Positions 1 to 8,087 are shown, counted from the stretch's first letter. The stretch is DNA of 17,013 nucleotides from Patescibacteria group bacterium (GCA_018814635.1 JAHIYV010000102.1:1-17013), one strand, 5' to 3'. The notes: generated from the letters alone by a model not told the origin. A program made the numbers and translations.

Positions 1-176
1 AGCCTGTTTAAAAACTTCATTCCGGCTAAAAATTCCCACCCAGCACCTTCTTTTACAAAACAATTATTTTTAATACTTACAAAACAGTAATTTACTACTG
101 TAATGTAAGAAAATTTTTTCGTAAAAAAAGGTGCTGGGTGGGAATTTCACTTCGAAAGCAAGTTTTTAAACAGGCT
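1..176. repeat. Palindromic (MITE-like) element A with 16-bp terminal inverted repeats
   Basis: The outer arms agcctgtttaaaaact (1-16) and its exact reverse complement (161-176) bound the element. A second perfect inverted pair of 19 bases lies inside (31-49 with 128-146, core cccacccagcacc). Between them is a smaller hairpin (acagta / tactgt, near 83-102). No transposase is encoded. The arm resembles that of the element at 14039-14138 (aggctgtctaaaaac), which suggests one family of non-autonomous elements. The left arm is the first base of the window, so any outer sequence or target duplication on that side cannot be seen. Confidence 0.75.
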
Positions 177-197
177 CTAAGCTCTTTTCTTTGGTGT

Positions 198-225
198 CCG
201 CCGAGGCTCTGCGGGGCAGTGGCGG
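198..225. other. Short GC-rich nested hairpin
   Basis: The arms ccgcc (198-202) and ggcgg (221-225) enclose a second stem, ctgc (209-212) with gcag (216-219). This patch is much richer in G and C than its surroundings and lies downstream of tRNA-Leu on the minus strand. It could be a processing or termination structure for the tRNA transcript, but there is no T-run. No gene is seen in 177-297. Confidence 0.3.
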
Positions 226-297
226 GGCTGATTTATTCGTTCAATTTCCGCTCGAAAAAAGTTCGCGCAAAGTGTATAATTCCGAACAAGTTACTAC

Positions 298-382
298 TGG
301 TGCCGAAGGAGGGAATCGAACCCTCACCTCTTGCGAGACACGATTTTGAGTCGTGCGCGTCTACCAATTCCGCCACTTCGGC
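298..382 (-). tRNA. tRNA-Leu (anticodon CAA), CCA encoded
   Basis: Read on the minus strand, the acceptor stem GCCGAAG pairs with CTTCGGC, followed by discriminator A and a genomic CCA (298-300). The anticodon arm CACGA-CTCAAAA-TCGTG gives anticodon CAA. A long variable arm (CTC/GAG) identifies a class II tRNA, and the T arm is GAGGG-TTCGATT-CCCTC. All stems are intact. The transcript diverges from dnaE, and its promoter lies at 402-430. Confidence 0.96.
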
Positions 383-401
383 ATAACTTTACAACTAAGT
401 C

Positions 402-430
402 ATTGTACTGAAATATATACCAAAAATCAA
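402..430 (-). promoter_or_regulatory. Promoter of tRNA-Leu
   Basis: On the minus strand, TTGATT (425-430) and TACAAT (402-407) are separated by exactly 17 bases. This predicts a start about 12 bases before the tRNA 5' end at 382. It is a good sigma-70 type match in the expected place. Confidence 0.55.
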
Positions 431-455
431 TGCAAAATTTCCAGATACCTGTTTT

Positions 456-466
456 TTTGTTATACT
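456..466 (+). promoter_or_regulatory. Extended -10 promoter of dnaE
   Basis: TGtTATACT (458-466) is an extended -10 box that ends 18 bases before the chosen dnaE ATG, implying a 5' leader of only about 12 bases. No clear -35 box and no Shine-Dalgarno sequence are visible. The box is divergent from the tRNA-Leu promoter. Confidence 0.5.
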
Positions 467-484
467 ACTTTTGATTATAAAACT

Positions 485-3400
485 ATGACTCAAAACTTTA
501 TTCATCTTCATACTCATTCCCACTATTCGCTTCTTGATGGATTGTCAAAAATTGACGATTTAATTGCGCGAGCAAGAAAAAATAATATGCCAGCTCTTGC
601 GATTACCGATCATGGTAGTCTTTATGGGGCTATTGAATTTTATAAAAAAGCAAAGAAAGCGGAGATTAAACCAATTCTTGGTGTTGAAGTATATGTGGCA
701 ATTAAATCTCGTCATGATAGAAATCCAGGAATAGACAATAAACGGTTTCATTTGACTTTGTTGGCGAAAAATAATGTGGGCTATAAAAACTTAATACGCT
801 TGGTTACACTTTCAAACACAGAAGGATTTTATTACAAACCAAGAGTAGATACAGAAATTTTAAGACTATACTCAGAAGGAATTATCTGTCTATCAGGATG
901 TTTTACTGGAGAAATATCCCGTGCTTGCCAAGCGAATGATTTGGAAAAGGCCGAATGCATTGCGCGAGAATATCAAGAAATTTTTGGCGCAGAAAATTAT
1001 TTTATAGAAATAGAACATCATCCGAAAATTGAAGGTTTTAACGAAACGAAACAAAGACTTATTGAATTAGCGCGACGACTTGATATGCCTTTAGTTGGCA
1101 CGCAAGATTCTCACTATATTGATCCAAGTGACGCTCTTGCTCAGGATGTATTACTTGCGGTCGGAACTGGTGTAGATATTCATACGAAAAATCGCCTCAC
1201 AATGTCGGGTGAAGATTTTTCTTTTATTGATACAAAAACGGCAATGAATTATTTCAAAGACACACCGGAAGCCGTTACAAATACTCAAAAAATTGCAGAT
1301 ATGTGTGAAATTGAACTTGAATTAGGTAATTGGACTTTTCCAAAATTTGAAATTAAAGAAAACTCAACTCATGATGAAGAGTTGCACCGTCTTGCATACG
1401 AAGGAATTAAAAAAAGAGGGTTAAAAGAAGACAAAGAATTACTAGATCGCATTAATTATGAATTAAAAGTAATCAAAGACAAGGGCTATTCCGTTTATTT
1501 TCTTATCGTAGAAGACTTGATTAGATACGCGAGAGAAAATAATATCTTTACAACAATTCGTGGCTCTGTTGCTGGCTCTATGACAACATTTCTTCTTGGT
1601 ATTACCAATGTAAACCCTTTTGAATATAAACTTCCCTTTGAACGATTTCTTAATCCCGAGAGACCTAGCGCGCCAGATATTGATATGGATTTTGCAGACA
1701 ACCGTCGTGATGAAGTTTTAGATTACGCACGAGAAAAATATGGTAAAGATAAAGTCGCCCAGATAGGAACTTTTGGTAAAATGATGGCAAAAGGATCTAT
1801 TCGCGATGTAACACGCGCGCTCGGACATCCTTATTCTATTGGCGACACACTAGCAAGTTTAATACCTCTTGGCTCACAAGGATTTCCAATGACAATTAGT
1901 AAAGCATTGGAAATAGAACCCGAATTGAAAACATCTTATCAAAAAAACACAACAACAAAAGAAATTGTTGATTTAGCAAAAAAACTAGAAGGTTGCGCAA
2001 GACACATTTCTGTTCATGCAGCTGGAGTTGTTATCTCGCCAACCTCTCTTTATGATTTTGTTCCGACACAGTTTGATCCCAAGGGTGGCAAAATTATTAC
2101 TCAATATGATATGTACAGTGTTGAAGATGCAGGACTTATTAAGTTTGATTTTCTTGGTATTAAAAATTTAGCAATACTGGATGATGCTGTACGACTTGTA
2201 AAAAAATTTCACGATATTGATATAGATATTGAAAATATCCCTGTTGATAATAAAAAAACTTTTGCTATGCTAGCGCGCGGCGAAACGATAGGACTTTTCC
2301 AATTAAATGGCGCAGGAATGACCCAATACTTAAAAGAACTTAAGCCCACTGTGATTTACGACATAAATGCAATGGTTGCTTTGTATCGTCCAGGACCAAT
2401 GGAAGCTATACCGCAATATATAAAAAGGAAACATAATCCCAGACTAGTTACATATTTAGATCCGCGACTAAAAGATATTTTGGATCAATCTTATGGGATT
2501 ATTACATATCAAGATGATGTGATGCTGATCGCTATTCATCTCGCTGGATATTCGTGGTTGGAAGCAGATAAACTTCGCAAAGCGATGGGAAAAAAAGTTC
2601 CTAAATTGATGAAAGAACAAAAAGAAAAACTGCTTAAAGGTTTTATTAAAAATGGATTAAGCCAAGAAAAAGCTGACAAATTATGGCGCCATATTGAGCC
2701 CTTTGCCGCCTATGGATTCAATAAAGCGCATGCCGCAAGTTATGGGCGAGTCGCGTATCAAACTGCGTATATGAAAGCCAATTACCCTGCTGAATATATG
2801 TGCGCAATATTAACAGCCGAATCAGGAGACACCGATAAAATTGCAGAAATTATAACAGAGTGCGCAAGAATGAAACTACCTGTTTTGCCACCAAATATTA
2901 ACGAGAGTTTTAGTAATTTTACTGTGATTAAAGGAGCAACCATTCAAGAAGACAAAATACGCTTTGGGTTAAATACAATTAAAAATCTTGGCTATGATAT
3001 TGCAAAAGCGATAATTGACGAACGAAAAGAAAACGGACAATATATATCATTTTCAAATTTTCTTGATAGAGTGCATCATAAAAATTTAAATAAAAAATCC
3101 TTAGAGTCTCTTGTAAAAAGTGGGGCTATGGATACTTTTGAAGAGCGAGGTAAATTGCTCGGCAATGTGGAAAACGCTCTTGAATATAATAAATATATTA
3201 TTAAACAAAAAGGATCTAATCAAGCATCTTTATTTGGTGACTCCACTGAATCAACCCTTCTTTCTTTTCAACTTAAAGATAGTCCCACTGTAACAAAAAA
3301 AGAAATGTTAGCGTGGGAAAAAGAGCTACTCGGACTTTATATTTCAGGACACCCATTGGACGCGTATCGAGAAAAAATAGAAAAAAGAGGCGCGACAATT

Positions 3401-3679
3401 AAACAACTGCTTAAAAACGCGCGCGAAGGTACAATCGCGATTGCTACTGGCGTACTTGAAGAAACAAAAGAAATTATGACAAAAAAAGGAGAGCAAATGG
3501 CATTTGTAAAAATTGCTGATTTTACAGACTCATTAGAAATTGTATTATTCCCAGCAGTTTTTTTGAAATATAAAAATATTATACGAACAGAACTATGTAT
3601 TGTTGTAAAAGGAAAAATATCGCAAAGAAATGGCAATGTAAGTTTATTAATAGATGTCATCAAAAAAATGGAAGAGTAA
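485..3679 (+). CDS. dnaE: DNA polymerase III subunit alpha (DnaE), 1064 aa
   Basis: This is the catalytic subunit of the replicative DNA polymerase. An N-terminal PHP domain opens with HLHTHSHYSLLDG (from residue 7), and further metal-site motifs follow: TDHGSLYG, GVEVY, SGCFTGE, IEIEHH and TQDSHY. The C-family polymerase core has the paired aspartates in PDIDMDF (D400, D402) and the third in KFDFLG (D555), plus YRPGPM and YGFNKAHAASYG. QASLF (913-917) fits a beta-clamp binding pentapeptide, and an OB fold (ATGVLEETKE onward) ends the protein. It is slightly shorter than E. coli DnaE (1160 aa). The frame is open upstream to 353, but that stretch crosses tRNA-Leu and both promoters. The ATG at 485 is preferred because the conserved PHP motif starts directly after it. 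There is no Shine-Dalgarno sequence. Confidence 0.97.
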   Translation: MTQNFIHLHTHSHYSLLDGLSKIDDLIARARKNNMPALAITDHGSLYGAIEFYKKAKKAEIKPILGVEVYVAIKSRHDRNPGIDNKRFHLTLLAKNNVGYKNLIRLVTLSNTEGFYYKPRVDTEILRLYSEGIICLSGCFTGEISRACQANDLEKAECIAREYQEIFGAENYFIEIEHHPKIEGFNETKQRLIELARRLDMPLVGTQDSHYIDPSDALAQDVLLAVGTGVDIHTKNRLTMSGEDFSFIDTKTAMNYFKDTPEAVTNTQKIADMCEIELELGNWTFPKFEIKENSTHDEELHRLAYEGIKKRGLKEDKELLDRINYELKVIKDKGYSVYFLIVEDLIRYARENNIFTTIRGSVAGSMTTFLLGITNVNPFEYKLPFERFLNPERPSAPDIDMDFADNRRDEVLDYAREKYGKDKVAQIGTFGKMMAKGSIRDVTRALGHPYSIGDTLASLIPLGSQGFPMTISKALEIEPELKTSYQKNTTTKEIVDLAKKLEGCARHISVHAAGVVISPTSLYDFVPTQFDPKGGKIITQYDMYSVEDAGLIKFDFLGIKNLAILDDAVRLVKKFHDIDIDIENIPVDNKKTFAMLARGETIGLFQLNGAGMTQYLKELKPTVIYDINAMVALYRPGPMEAIPQYIKRKHNPRLVTYLDPRLKDILDQSYGIITYQDDVMLIAIHLAGYSWLEADKLRKAMGKKVPKLMKEQKEKLLKGFIKNGLSQEKADKLWRHIEPFAAYGFNKAHAASYGRVAYQTAYMKANYPAEYMCAILTAESGDTDKIAEIITECARMKLPVLPPNINESFSNFTVIKGATIQEDKIRFGLNTIKNLGYDIAKAIIDERKENGQYISFSNFLDRVHHKNLNKKSLESLVKSGAMDTFEERGKLLGNVENALEYNKYIIKQKGSNQASLFGDSTESTLLSFQLKDSPTVTKKEMLAWEKELLGLYISGHPLDAYREKIEKRGATIKQLLKNAREGTIAIATGVLEETKEIMTKKGEQMAFVKIADFTDSLEIVLFPAVFLKYKNIIRTELCIVVKGKISQRNGNVSLLIDVIKKMEE

Positions 3680-3727
3680 TACCATTTTCTAAAAACTTCG
3701 TTATATAAATTCTAAGTTTTGTTACTA

Positions 3728-3884
3728 AGGACTCATACGCAAATAACTTCAGCAATTTCATCCCATCTTCATCCCATATTTTTCTGAAAAAATTTTCAAA
3801 ATATACCTATATTCTTCAAGTTTTTTCAGAAAAATCTGACACGAATCTGAGCGAACTTGCTGAAGTTATTTGCGTATGAGTCCT
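3728..3884. repeat. Palindromic element B with perfect 28-bp terminal inverted repeats
   Basis: The left arm 3728-3755 (starts aggactcatacgcaaataa) is the exact reverse complement of 3857-3884. Nested inside is a second perfect 14-bp inverted pair (3779-3792 with 3821-3834, core tttctgaaaa). The interior also carries ttcatcccatcttca (3757-3771), which recurs inverted in the element at 13841-13907. No coding capacity is seen. It may also help end dnaE transcription, but there is no T-run after the right arm. Confidence 0.8.
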
Positions 3885-3895
3885 AAAATAGTATT

Positions 3896-3928
3896 TTGTC
3901 ATCCCGCGCTCCGGGTCCAGAAATCGTG
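3896..3928. repeat. Dispersed 33-bp repeat, copy 1
   Basis: The 33 bases beginning ttgtcatcccgcgct recur at 8088-8120 with one difference (c/t). The unit contains a cccg-cgctc-cggg mini-hairpin. Both copies lie in intergenic DNA next to a palindromic element. Confidence 0.75.
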
Positions 3929-3955
3929 ACAGCCTCTTTCACTTGTATTAGAAAG

Positions 3956-3990
3956 CTGAACGCTTCAAATGGTGTAATTGAAGTGTTCAG
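3956..3990. repeat. 13-bp hairpin upstream of the ATPase gene
   Basis: ctgaacgcttcaa (3956-3968) pairs with ttgaagtgttcag (3978-3990) with a single G·T position and a nine-base loop. Its function is unknown. It is one of four consecutive inverted repeats between dnaE and the next gene. Confidence 0.5.
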
Positions 3991-4010
3991 AGTTGAAAGA
4001 AAGAATTACT

Positions 4011-4032
4011 GCATTTTTTTGCCAAAAAATGC
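4011..4032. repeat. 9-bp perfect hairpin
   Basis: gcatttttt (4011-4019) pairs with aaaaaatgc (4024-4032) around the loop tgcc. The structure is short, AT-rich and perfect. It could be part of a termination or regulatory region ahead of the ATPase gene. Confidence 0.4.
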
Positions 4033-4052
4033 TTTTCCCGTTTTTCCGAGAA

Positions 4053-4090
4053 AAAATTAAGGTCTTGTGATGACCTTAATTTTGATTTTT
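4053..4090 (+). terminator. Terminator-like 12-bp perfect hairpin before the ATPase gene
   Basis: aaaattaaggtc (4053-4064) pairs exactly with gaccttaatttt (4072-4083) around a seven-base loop, with T-rich DNA on the exit side. It could end read-through from dnaE or act in either direction. It lies 37 bases before the ATPase ATG and just upstream of its -10 box, so an operator role is also possible. Confidence 0.45.
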
Positions 4091-4108
4091 AATTTTTGCA
4101 CTTTTCTA

Positions 4109-4114
4109 TATAAT
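4109..4114 (+). promoter_or_regulatory. -10 box of the ATPase gene, leaderless geometry
   Basis: A consensus TATAAT ends six bases before the ATG at 4121, which puts the expected transcription start at or next to the start codon. No Shine-Dalgarno sequence precedes the ATG. Confidence 0.5.
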
Positions 4115-4120
4115 GTAACT

Positions 4121-6925
4121 ATGGATTTTTATAATAAATCATTGGGAACAAACGAGAACCCTCAAGGCATCAGCACGCCGGGTGAAGAAATTGAGATGTT
4201 GCAAAAACGCGCTGCGGAGCGCGCTTCACGCATGGGTGTTGAACTTTCCCCACCGGACGCGGAAAAATTTGCTGAACAAGAACTTGCTCAATATAGTAAA
4301 GACTCGGCAAAACAAATACTTGACCCCGAGTTTCAAATGAAAGTTGATGAGATTGAAAAAAGGATTCTTGACTTAAACCCAGAAGAAGATAAGCAGATGG
4401 ACGAACTTGTTTTAATGCTTACTGAAAAAGGAATTAAAAATACATTGTCTGTTTTAGAGAAATTAAATAACCCGCATTTGTCAGACGATTTTCATCGATT
4501 TTTAATTCAATATCTTGCGCAAGGAATGGAGGCGTGCGGTTTAAAAGAATCCAATCCACTCTTTAGAGCTCTTCAAATGAAATTATTTGAAATCACTCTA
4601 CCAGATTATATTGGCAATAATACCAATAACACCGAGAGAAGTTTTGCTAGTTTGGTTACGGCAATGGAACAATTCTATAACGGAATGCTTTCTATACAAG
4701 AAAAAGCGCGCATACAAAGTTATTTTACATTAGAAATTGCTTTATCTAACTCAGGAGATGATGTGGTTATTTATATGGCTATGCCAAAAACAAAAGTAGC
4801 ATTATTTGAAAAACAACTTCTTTCAACTTTTCCAAATGCGAGCGTTACTGAACATAAAGAAGACTATAATCCATTCAATAAAAATGGTGTGACTGTGGCA
4901 AGCGTTGCAAGGTTAGACAAGGAGGAAGTTTTTCCTCTCCGCTCGTTTGAAAAATTTGAGCATGATCCACTCAATGTTCTTTTGGGAGTTTTTTCAAAAT
5001 TAAACAGGGAAGGTGAGGGCGCCGCCATACAACTTGTGTTTGCTCCCGTGGGAGATGATTTGAATAAAAAATATAAAGGGGTCCTCAAAGATCTTAAAGA
5101 AGGTGTATCACTTAAACGAGCACTTGAAAGTACTGCTATGAGAATATCACGAGAGTGGCTTACTTCTGCTAAAGATGTATTGTTTGGAGGAAATAAAATA
5201 GATTTAAACCAAGACGAGACAAAAAAAGCCGAAGAAAAGGAGAAAAATAAAATTGCCGATGTTGATCTTGAAGCAATTACAGAAAAAATTTCATCGCCAA
5301 TAATCAATACCAATATCAGAATAATTGGATCCGCGGATACAGAAATTCGCGCGAAAGAAATTGTTGCCGATCTTGAATCGGCTTTCAATCAATTTGGGGG
5401 TGGCTTGCAGAATAGTCTCATATTTAATCGTAAAAGTTTTCGCGAACTAAAAACAGTTTTATATGAATTTTCATTTCGTCTTTTTGCGCCTAAATATGCG
5501 CTACCGCTTAATCTTAAAGAAATCACCACAATGTTTCATCTGCCGGTAAGCGAAGTTAATGCTTCACAACTTAAACATTCGCTAATAGTGTCTGCGTCCC
5601 CACCGATGAATATAAAAGAAGAAGGTATTTTACTTGGTGTGAATCGCCACAGAGGAACCGAAACAAATATACATATGACACCTGAAGATAGAATGCGTCA
5701 TTTTTATTGTTTAGGCCAAACGGGCACTGGCAAAACCACTCTTTTAAAAAATATGATTATTCAAGATATCGCGAACGGGGAAGGTGTTTGCTATATAGAT
5801 CCACATGGAACTGATATAGAAGATATTATAAATACTATTCCTCAGCATAGAATTCAAGATGTGATTTACTTTAACCCAAGTGATGCCGAGAGACCAATGG
5901 GGCTTAATATGTTGGAATACAATCCAGCATATCCAGAACAAAAACCATTTGTAATCAATGAGCTCCTTAGTATTTTTAATAAACTTTTTGACATGAAGGT
6001 TGCGGGTGGTCCTATGTTTGAACAATATTTTAGAAATGCAACTTCTTTGGTTATGGATGATCCTGAAAGTGGAAATACTCTTCTTGATGTCTCGCGTGTT
6101 TTGGCTGATGCAAAATTTAGAGAATTAAAATTATCACGATGTAAAAATCCAATTGTAACCCAGTTTTGGACAGAAATTGCGGCAAAAGCCGGCGGGGAGT
6201 CATCACTTGCTAATATGGTGCCGTATATTACAAATAAATTTGATGTTTTTCTTTCTAATGAAACTATGCGACTTATTGTTGGACAAGAAAAATCATCATT
6301 TAATTTTCGCGAGGTTATGGATGGCCGTAAAATTTTATTAGTTAATCTTGCTAAAGGGCGACTCGGTGATATTAACTCAAATCTTATTGGGCTTATTTTG
6401 GTAGGTAAAATTTTGATGGCAGCGCTGTCGCGGGTGGATACTATTGGACAACAACCGCCAGATTTTTATCTTTATATTGATGAGTTCCAAAATGTTACCA
6501 CTGATTCTATTTCAACAATTCTTTCAGAAGCGCGTAAATATCGTTTAGGGTTAATTATTGCTCATCAATTTATTTCTCAAATAGATGATAATATCAAAAA
6601 CGCCGTGTTTGGAAATGTTGGATCAATGTCTATTTTTCGTGTTGGCGCTGAAGACGCAAAGTTTTTAGAAAGTCAATTTTTGCCGACATTCACAGCCGCG
6701 GATATTATGAAAATTCCAAATTATAATACTTACTTGAAATTATTAGTGGATGGTTTCCCAGCTAAACCGTTTAATATTGAGCCTGGGCGCACAAAAGAAG
6801 GATCGGCCGAATTTGGGGCTCTTATTAAACAATATTCTCGTGCCACTTATGGACGCGACCGTGTGCAAATTGATAAAATAATTATGGATAAATACAGAAA
6901 TACATCAGGGTCTGGAAAGAAATAA
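4121..6925 (+). CDS. VirD4/TraG/HerA-like DNA-pumping ATPase, 934 aa
   Basis: A RecA-fold motor domain occupies the C-terminal 400 residues. Its Walker A is GQTGTGKTT (532-540, K538) and its Walker B is YLYIDEFQN (D787, E788). IDPHGTD follows Walker A, and a late LIIAHQFISQ segment fits the sensor region of type IV coupling and HerA/FtsK-type ATPases. About 530 N-terminal residues precede Walker A. They are charged and soluble-looking, and I do not recognise the domain. No membrane segment is visible, unlike classic VirD4. No other secretion or conjugation gene is nearby, so a role in DNA or protein transfer is inferred from the fold only. An upstream in-frame ATG (4067) would add 18 hydrophobic residues, but it lies inside the 4053-4083 hairpin and before the TATAAT at 4109. 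I therefore chose 4121. Confidence 0.85.
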   Translation: MDFYNKSLGTNENPQGISTPGEEIEMLQKRAAERASRMGVELSPPDAEKFAEQELAQYSKDSAKQILDPEFQMKVDEIEKRILDLNPEEDKQMDELVLMLTEKGIKNTLSVLEKLNNPHLSDDFHRFLIQYLAQGMEACGLKESNPLFRALQMKLFEITLPDYIGNNTNNTERSFASLVTAMEQFYNGMLSIQEKARIQSYFTLEIALSNSGDDVVIYMAMPKTKVALFEKQLLSTFPNASVTEHKEDYNPFNKNGVTVASVARLDKEEVFPLRSFEKFEHDPLNVLLGVFSKLNREGEGAAIQLVFAPVGDDLNKKYKGVLKDLKEGVSLKRALESTAMRISREWLTSAKDVLFGGNKIDLNQDETKKAEEKEKNKIADVDLEAITEKISSPIINTNIRIIGSADTEIRAKEIVADLESAFNQFGGGLQNSLIFNRKSFRELKTVLYEFSFRLFAPKYALPLNLKEITTMFHLPVSEVNASQLKHSLIVSASPPMNIKEEGILLGVNRHRGTETNIHMTPEDRMRHFYCLGQTGTGKTTLLKNMIIQDIANGEGVCYIDPHGTDIEDIINTIPQHRIQDVIYFNPSDAERPMGLNMLEYNPAYPEQKPFVINELLSIFNKLFDMKVAGGPMFEQYFRNATSLVMDDPESGNTLLDVSRVLADAKFRELKLSRCKNPIVTQFWTEIAAKAGGESSLANMVPYITNKFDVFLSNETMRLIVGQEKSSFNFREVMDGRKILLVNLAKGRLGDINSNLIGLILVGKILMAALSRVDTIGQQPPDFYLYIDEFQNVTTDSISTILSEARKYRLGLIIAHQFISQIDDNIKNAVFGNVGSMSIFRVGAEDAKFLESQFLPTFTAADIMKIPNYNTYLKLLVDGFPAKPFNIEPGRTKEGSAEFGALIKQYSRATYGRDRVQIDKIIMDKYRNTSGSGKK

Positions 6926-6984
6926 CACCCCTAATTTCGCATAGAAGATGAGTGAAAATTGAACAAGTTATTTTGTTATAGAGC

Positions 6985-7005
6985 TTAGGGCTCATACGCA
7001 AATAA
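6985..7005. repeat. Solo arm of element B
   Basis: ttagggctcatacgcaaata closely matches the left arm of element B (taaggactcatacgcaaata, 3726-3745). There is no inverted partner nearby, so this is a half element or a remnant. It ends about ten bases before the dus ATG. Confidence 0.6.
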
Positions 7006-7008
7006 TAT
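7003..7008 (+). promoter_or_regulatory. Possible -10 box of dus
   Basis: TAATAT ends six bases before the dus ATG, the same spacing as the TATAAT boxes of the ATPase and first ddl genes. It overlaps the inner end of the solo palindrome arm, so the repeat may have supplied the promoter. The match to consensus is only moderate. Confidence 0.3.
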
Positions 7009-7014
7009 TTTAGA

Positions 7015-8016
7015 ATGGAAATAACACAAAGCAAAAAGAAACCAAAAGGGTTTTGGGCTAAATTACCAAAGCCCTTTTTTGCGCTTGCGCCTATGTCTGA
7101 TGTTACGGATATAGCTTTCAGGCAGATAATTGCTAAATATAGCGCGCACGGAAAAGCTTTTGGTGGACCTGATGTATTTTGGACAGAATTTATTTCTTGC
7201 GATGGATTATGCAGTTTGGGTGGTAAACATATGTTGCGCGACCTTGAATATGACAAAAAAGAAAAACCGATTGTGGCGCAAGTGTTCGGTTCTAATCCTG
7301 ATACATTTTACAAAACAGCGCAGATTATTAAAAAGCTGGGCTTTGATGGAATAGATATAAATATGGGGTGCCCGGATCGCAAAATAGAAAAACAAGGCGC
7401 TGGCGCTTCTTTAATGAAAAATCCGAAACTTGCTACGGAAATTATTTATGCCACGAAAGAGGGGAGTGGCGATATGTCAGTTTCTGTTAAAACACGAATT
7501 GGTTATAATAAAAATCAAATTGAGGAATGGGTTCCAACGCTTCTTGAAACTGACATAGCGGCGATCACAATACACACGCGCACACGAAAAGAAATGTCAC
7601 TTGTGCCTGCCAATTGGGAACATATCGCGCGCGCTGTTCATCTTGCAAAAAAAACCAACACACTAATTATTGGCAATGGCGGTATTAAAAGTTTAGCAGA
7701 AGGTCAGCAAAAAGCGCGAGAAACTGACGCGGATGGAATAATGATTGGTTGCGGAATATTTGGCAACCCCTGGTTTTTTAACTCAAGAGTATCATATGAC
7801 GATATTCCTCTAATTAAACGTTTAGAAACACTCGTAGAACATGCTAACCTTTTTGAAAAAAAACTCGGCGATATAAAAAATTTTGCAATTATGAAAAAAC
7901 ACTTCAAAGCGTATGTAACCGGCTTTGATGGCGCCAAAGAATTAAGGCAAAAACTAATGGAAACAAACAACGCAAAAGAAGTAGAAAATGTAATTAAAAC
8001 ATATAAAAAATTTTAA
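7015..8016 (+). CDS. dus: tRNA-dihydrouridine synthase, 333 aa
   Basis: This FMN-dependent enzyme reduces specific uridines in the tRNA D-loop. The TIM-barrel motifs occur in order: LAPMSDVTDIAFRQ (24-37, FMN site), INMGCPDRKIEKQGAGASLM with catalytic C119, SVKTRIGY, ITIHTRTRKEMS, IIGNGGI, and GIMIGCGIFGNPWF. In the last motif the residue that is usually arginine (MIGRG) is cysteine. The length is normal. The start is the first in-frame ATG. The residues before APM are basic and plausible as a short N-terminal tail. No Shine-Dalgarno sequence is seen. The gene stands alone, 89 bases after the ATPase. Which Dus subfamily it belongs to cannot be decided here. Confidence 0.93.
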   Translation: MEITQSKKKPKGFWAKLPKPFFALAPMSDVTDIAFRQIIAKYSAHGKAFGGPDVFWTEFISCDGLCSLGGKHMLRDLEYDKKEKPIVAQVFGSNPDTFYKTAQIIKKLGFDGIDINMGCPDRKIEKQGAGASLMKNPKLATEIIYATKEGSGDMSVSVKTRIGYNKNQIEEWVPTLLETDIAAITIHTRTRKEMSLVPANWEHIARAVHLAKKTNTLIIGNGGIKSLAEGQQKARETDADGIMIGCGIFGNPWFFNSRVSYDDIPLIKRLETLVEHANLFEKKLGDIKNFAIMKKHFKAYVTGFDGAKELRQKLMETNNAKEVENVIKTYKKF

Positions 8017-8087
8017 AAAGTCGTAATGTCACTAAGTTACTTCTTGTCATCCCGCACGAACTTTTCTTGTTATTCCATACGAAACAG

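Noticed and set aside
138-386. 82-codon plus-strand open frame at the left edge
   Set aside because: It runs through the right arm of palindrome A and antisense across the whole of tRNA-Leu. Its translation resembles no family.
353-484. N-terminal extension of DnaE by 44 residues
   Set aside because: It would begin inside tRNA-Leu and overlap both promoters. The conserved PHP motif starts right after the ATG at 485.
4864-5388. 174-codon minus-strand frame inside the ATPase gene
   Set aside because: It is a low-complexity, serine-rich shadow of a well-supported gene on the other strand.
6882-7256. 124-codon minus-strand frame across the ATPase/dus junction
   Set aside because: It overlaps the conserved start of dus and the repeat arm, and the protein has no recognisable features.
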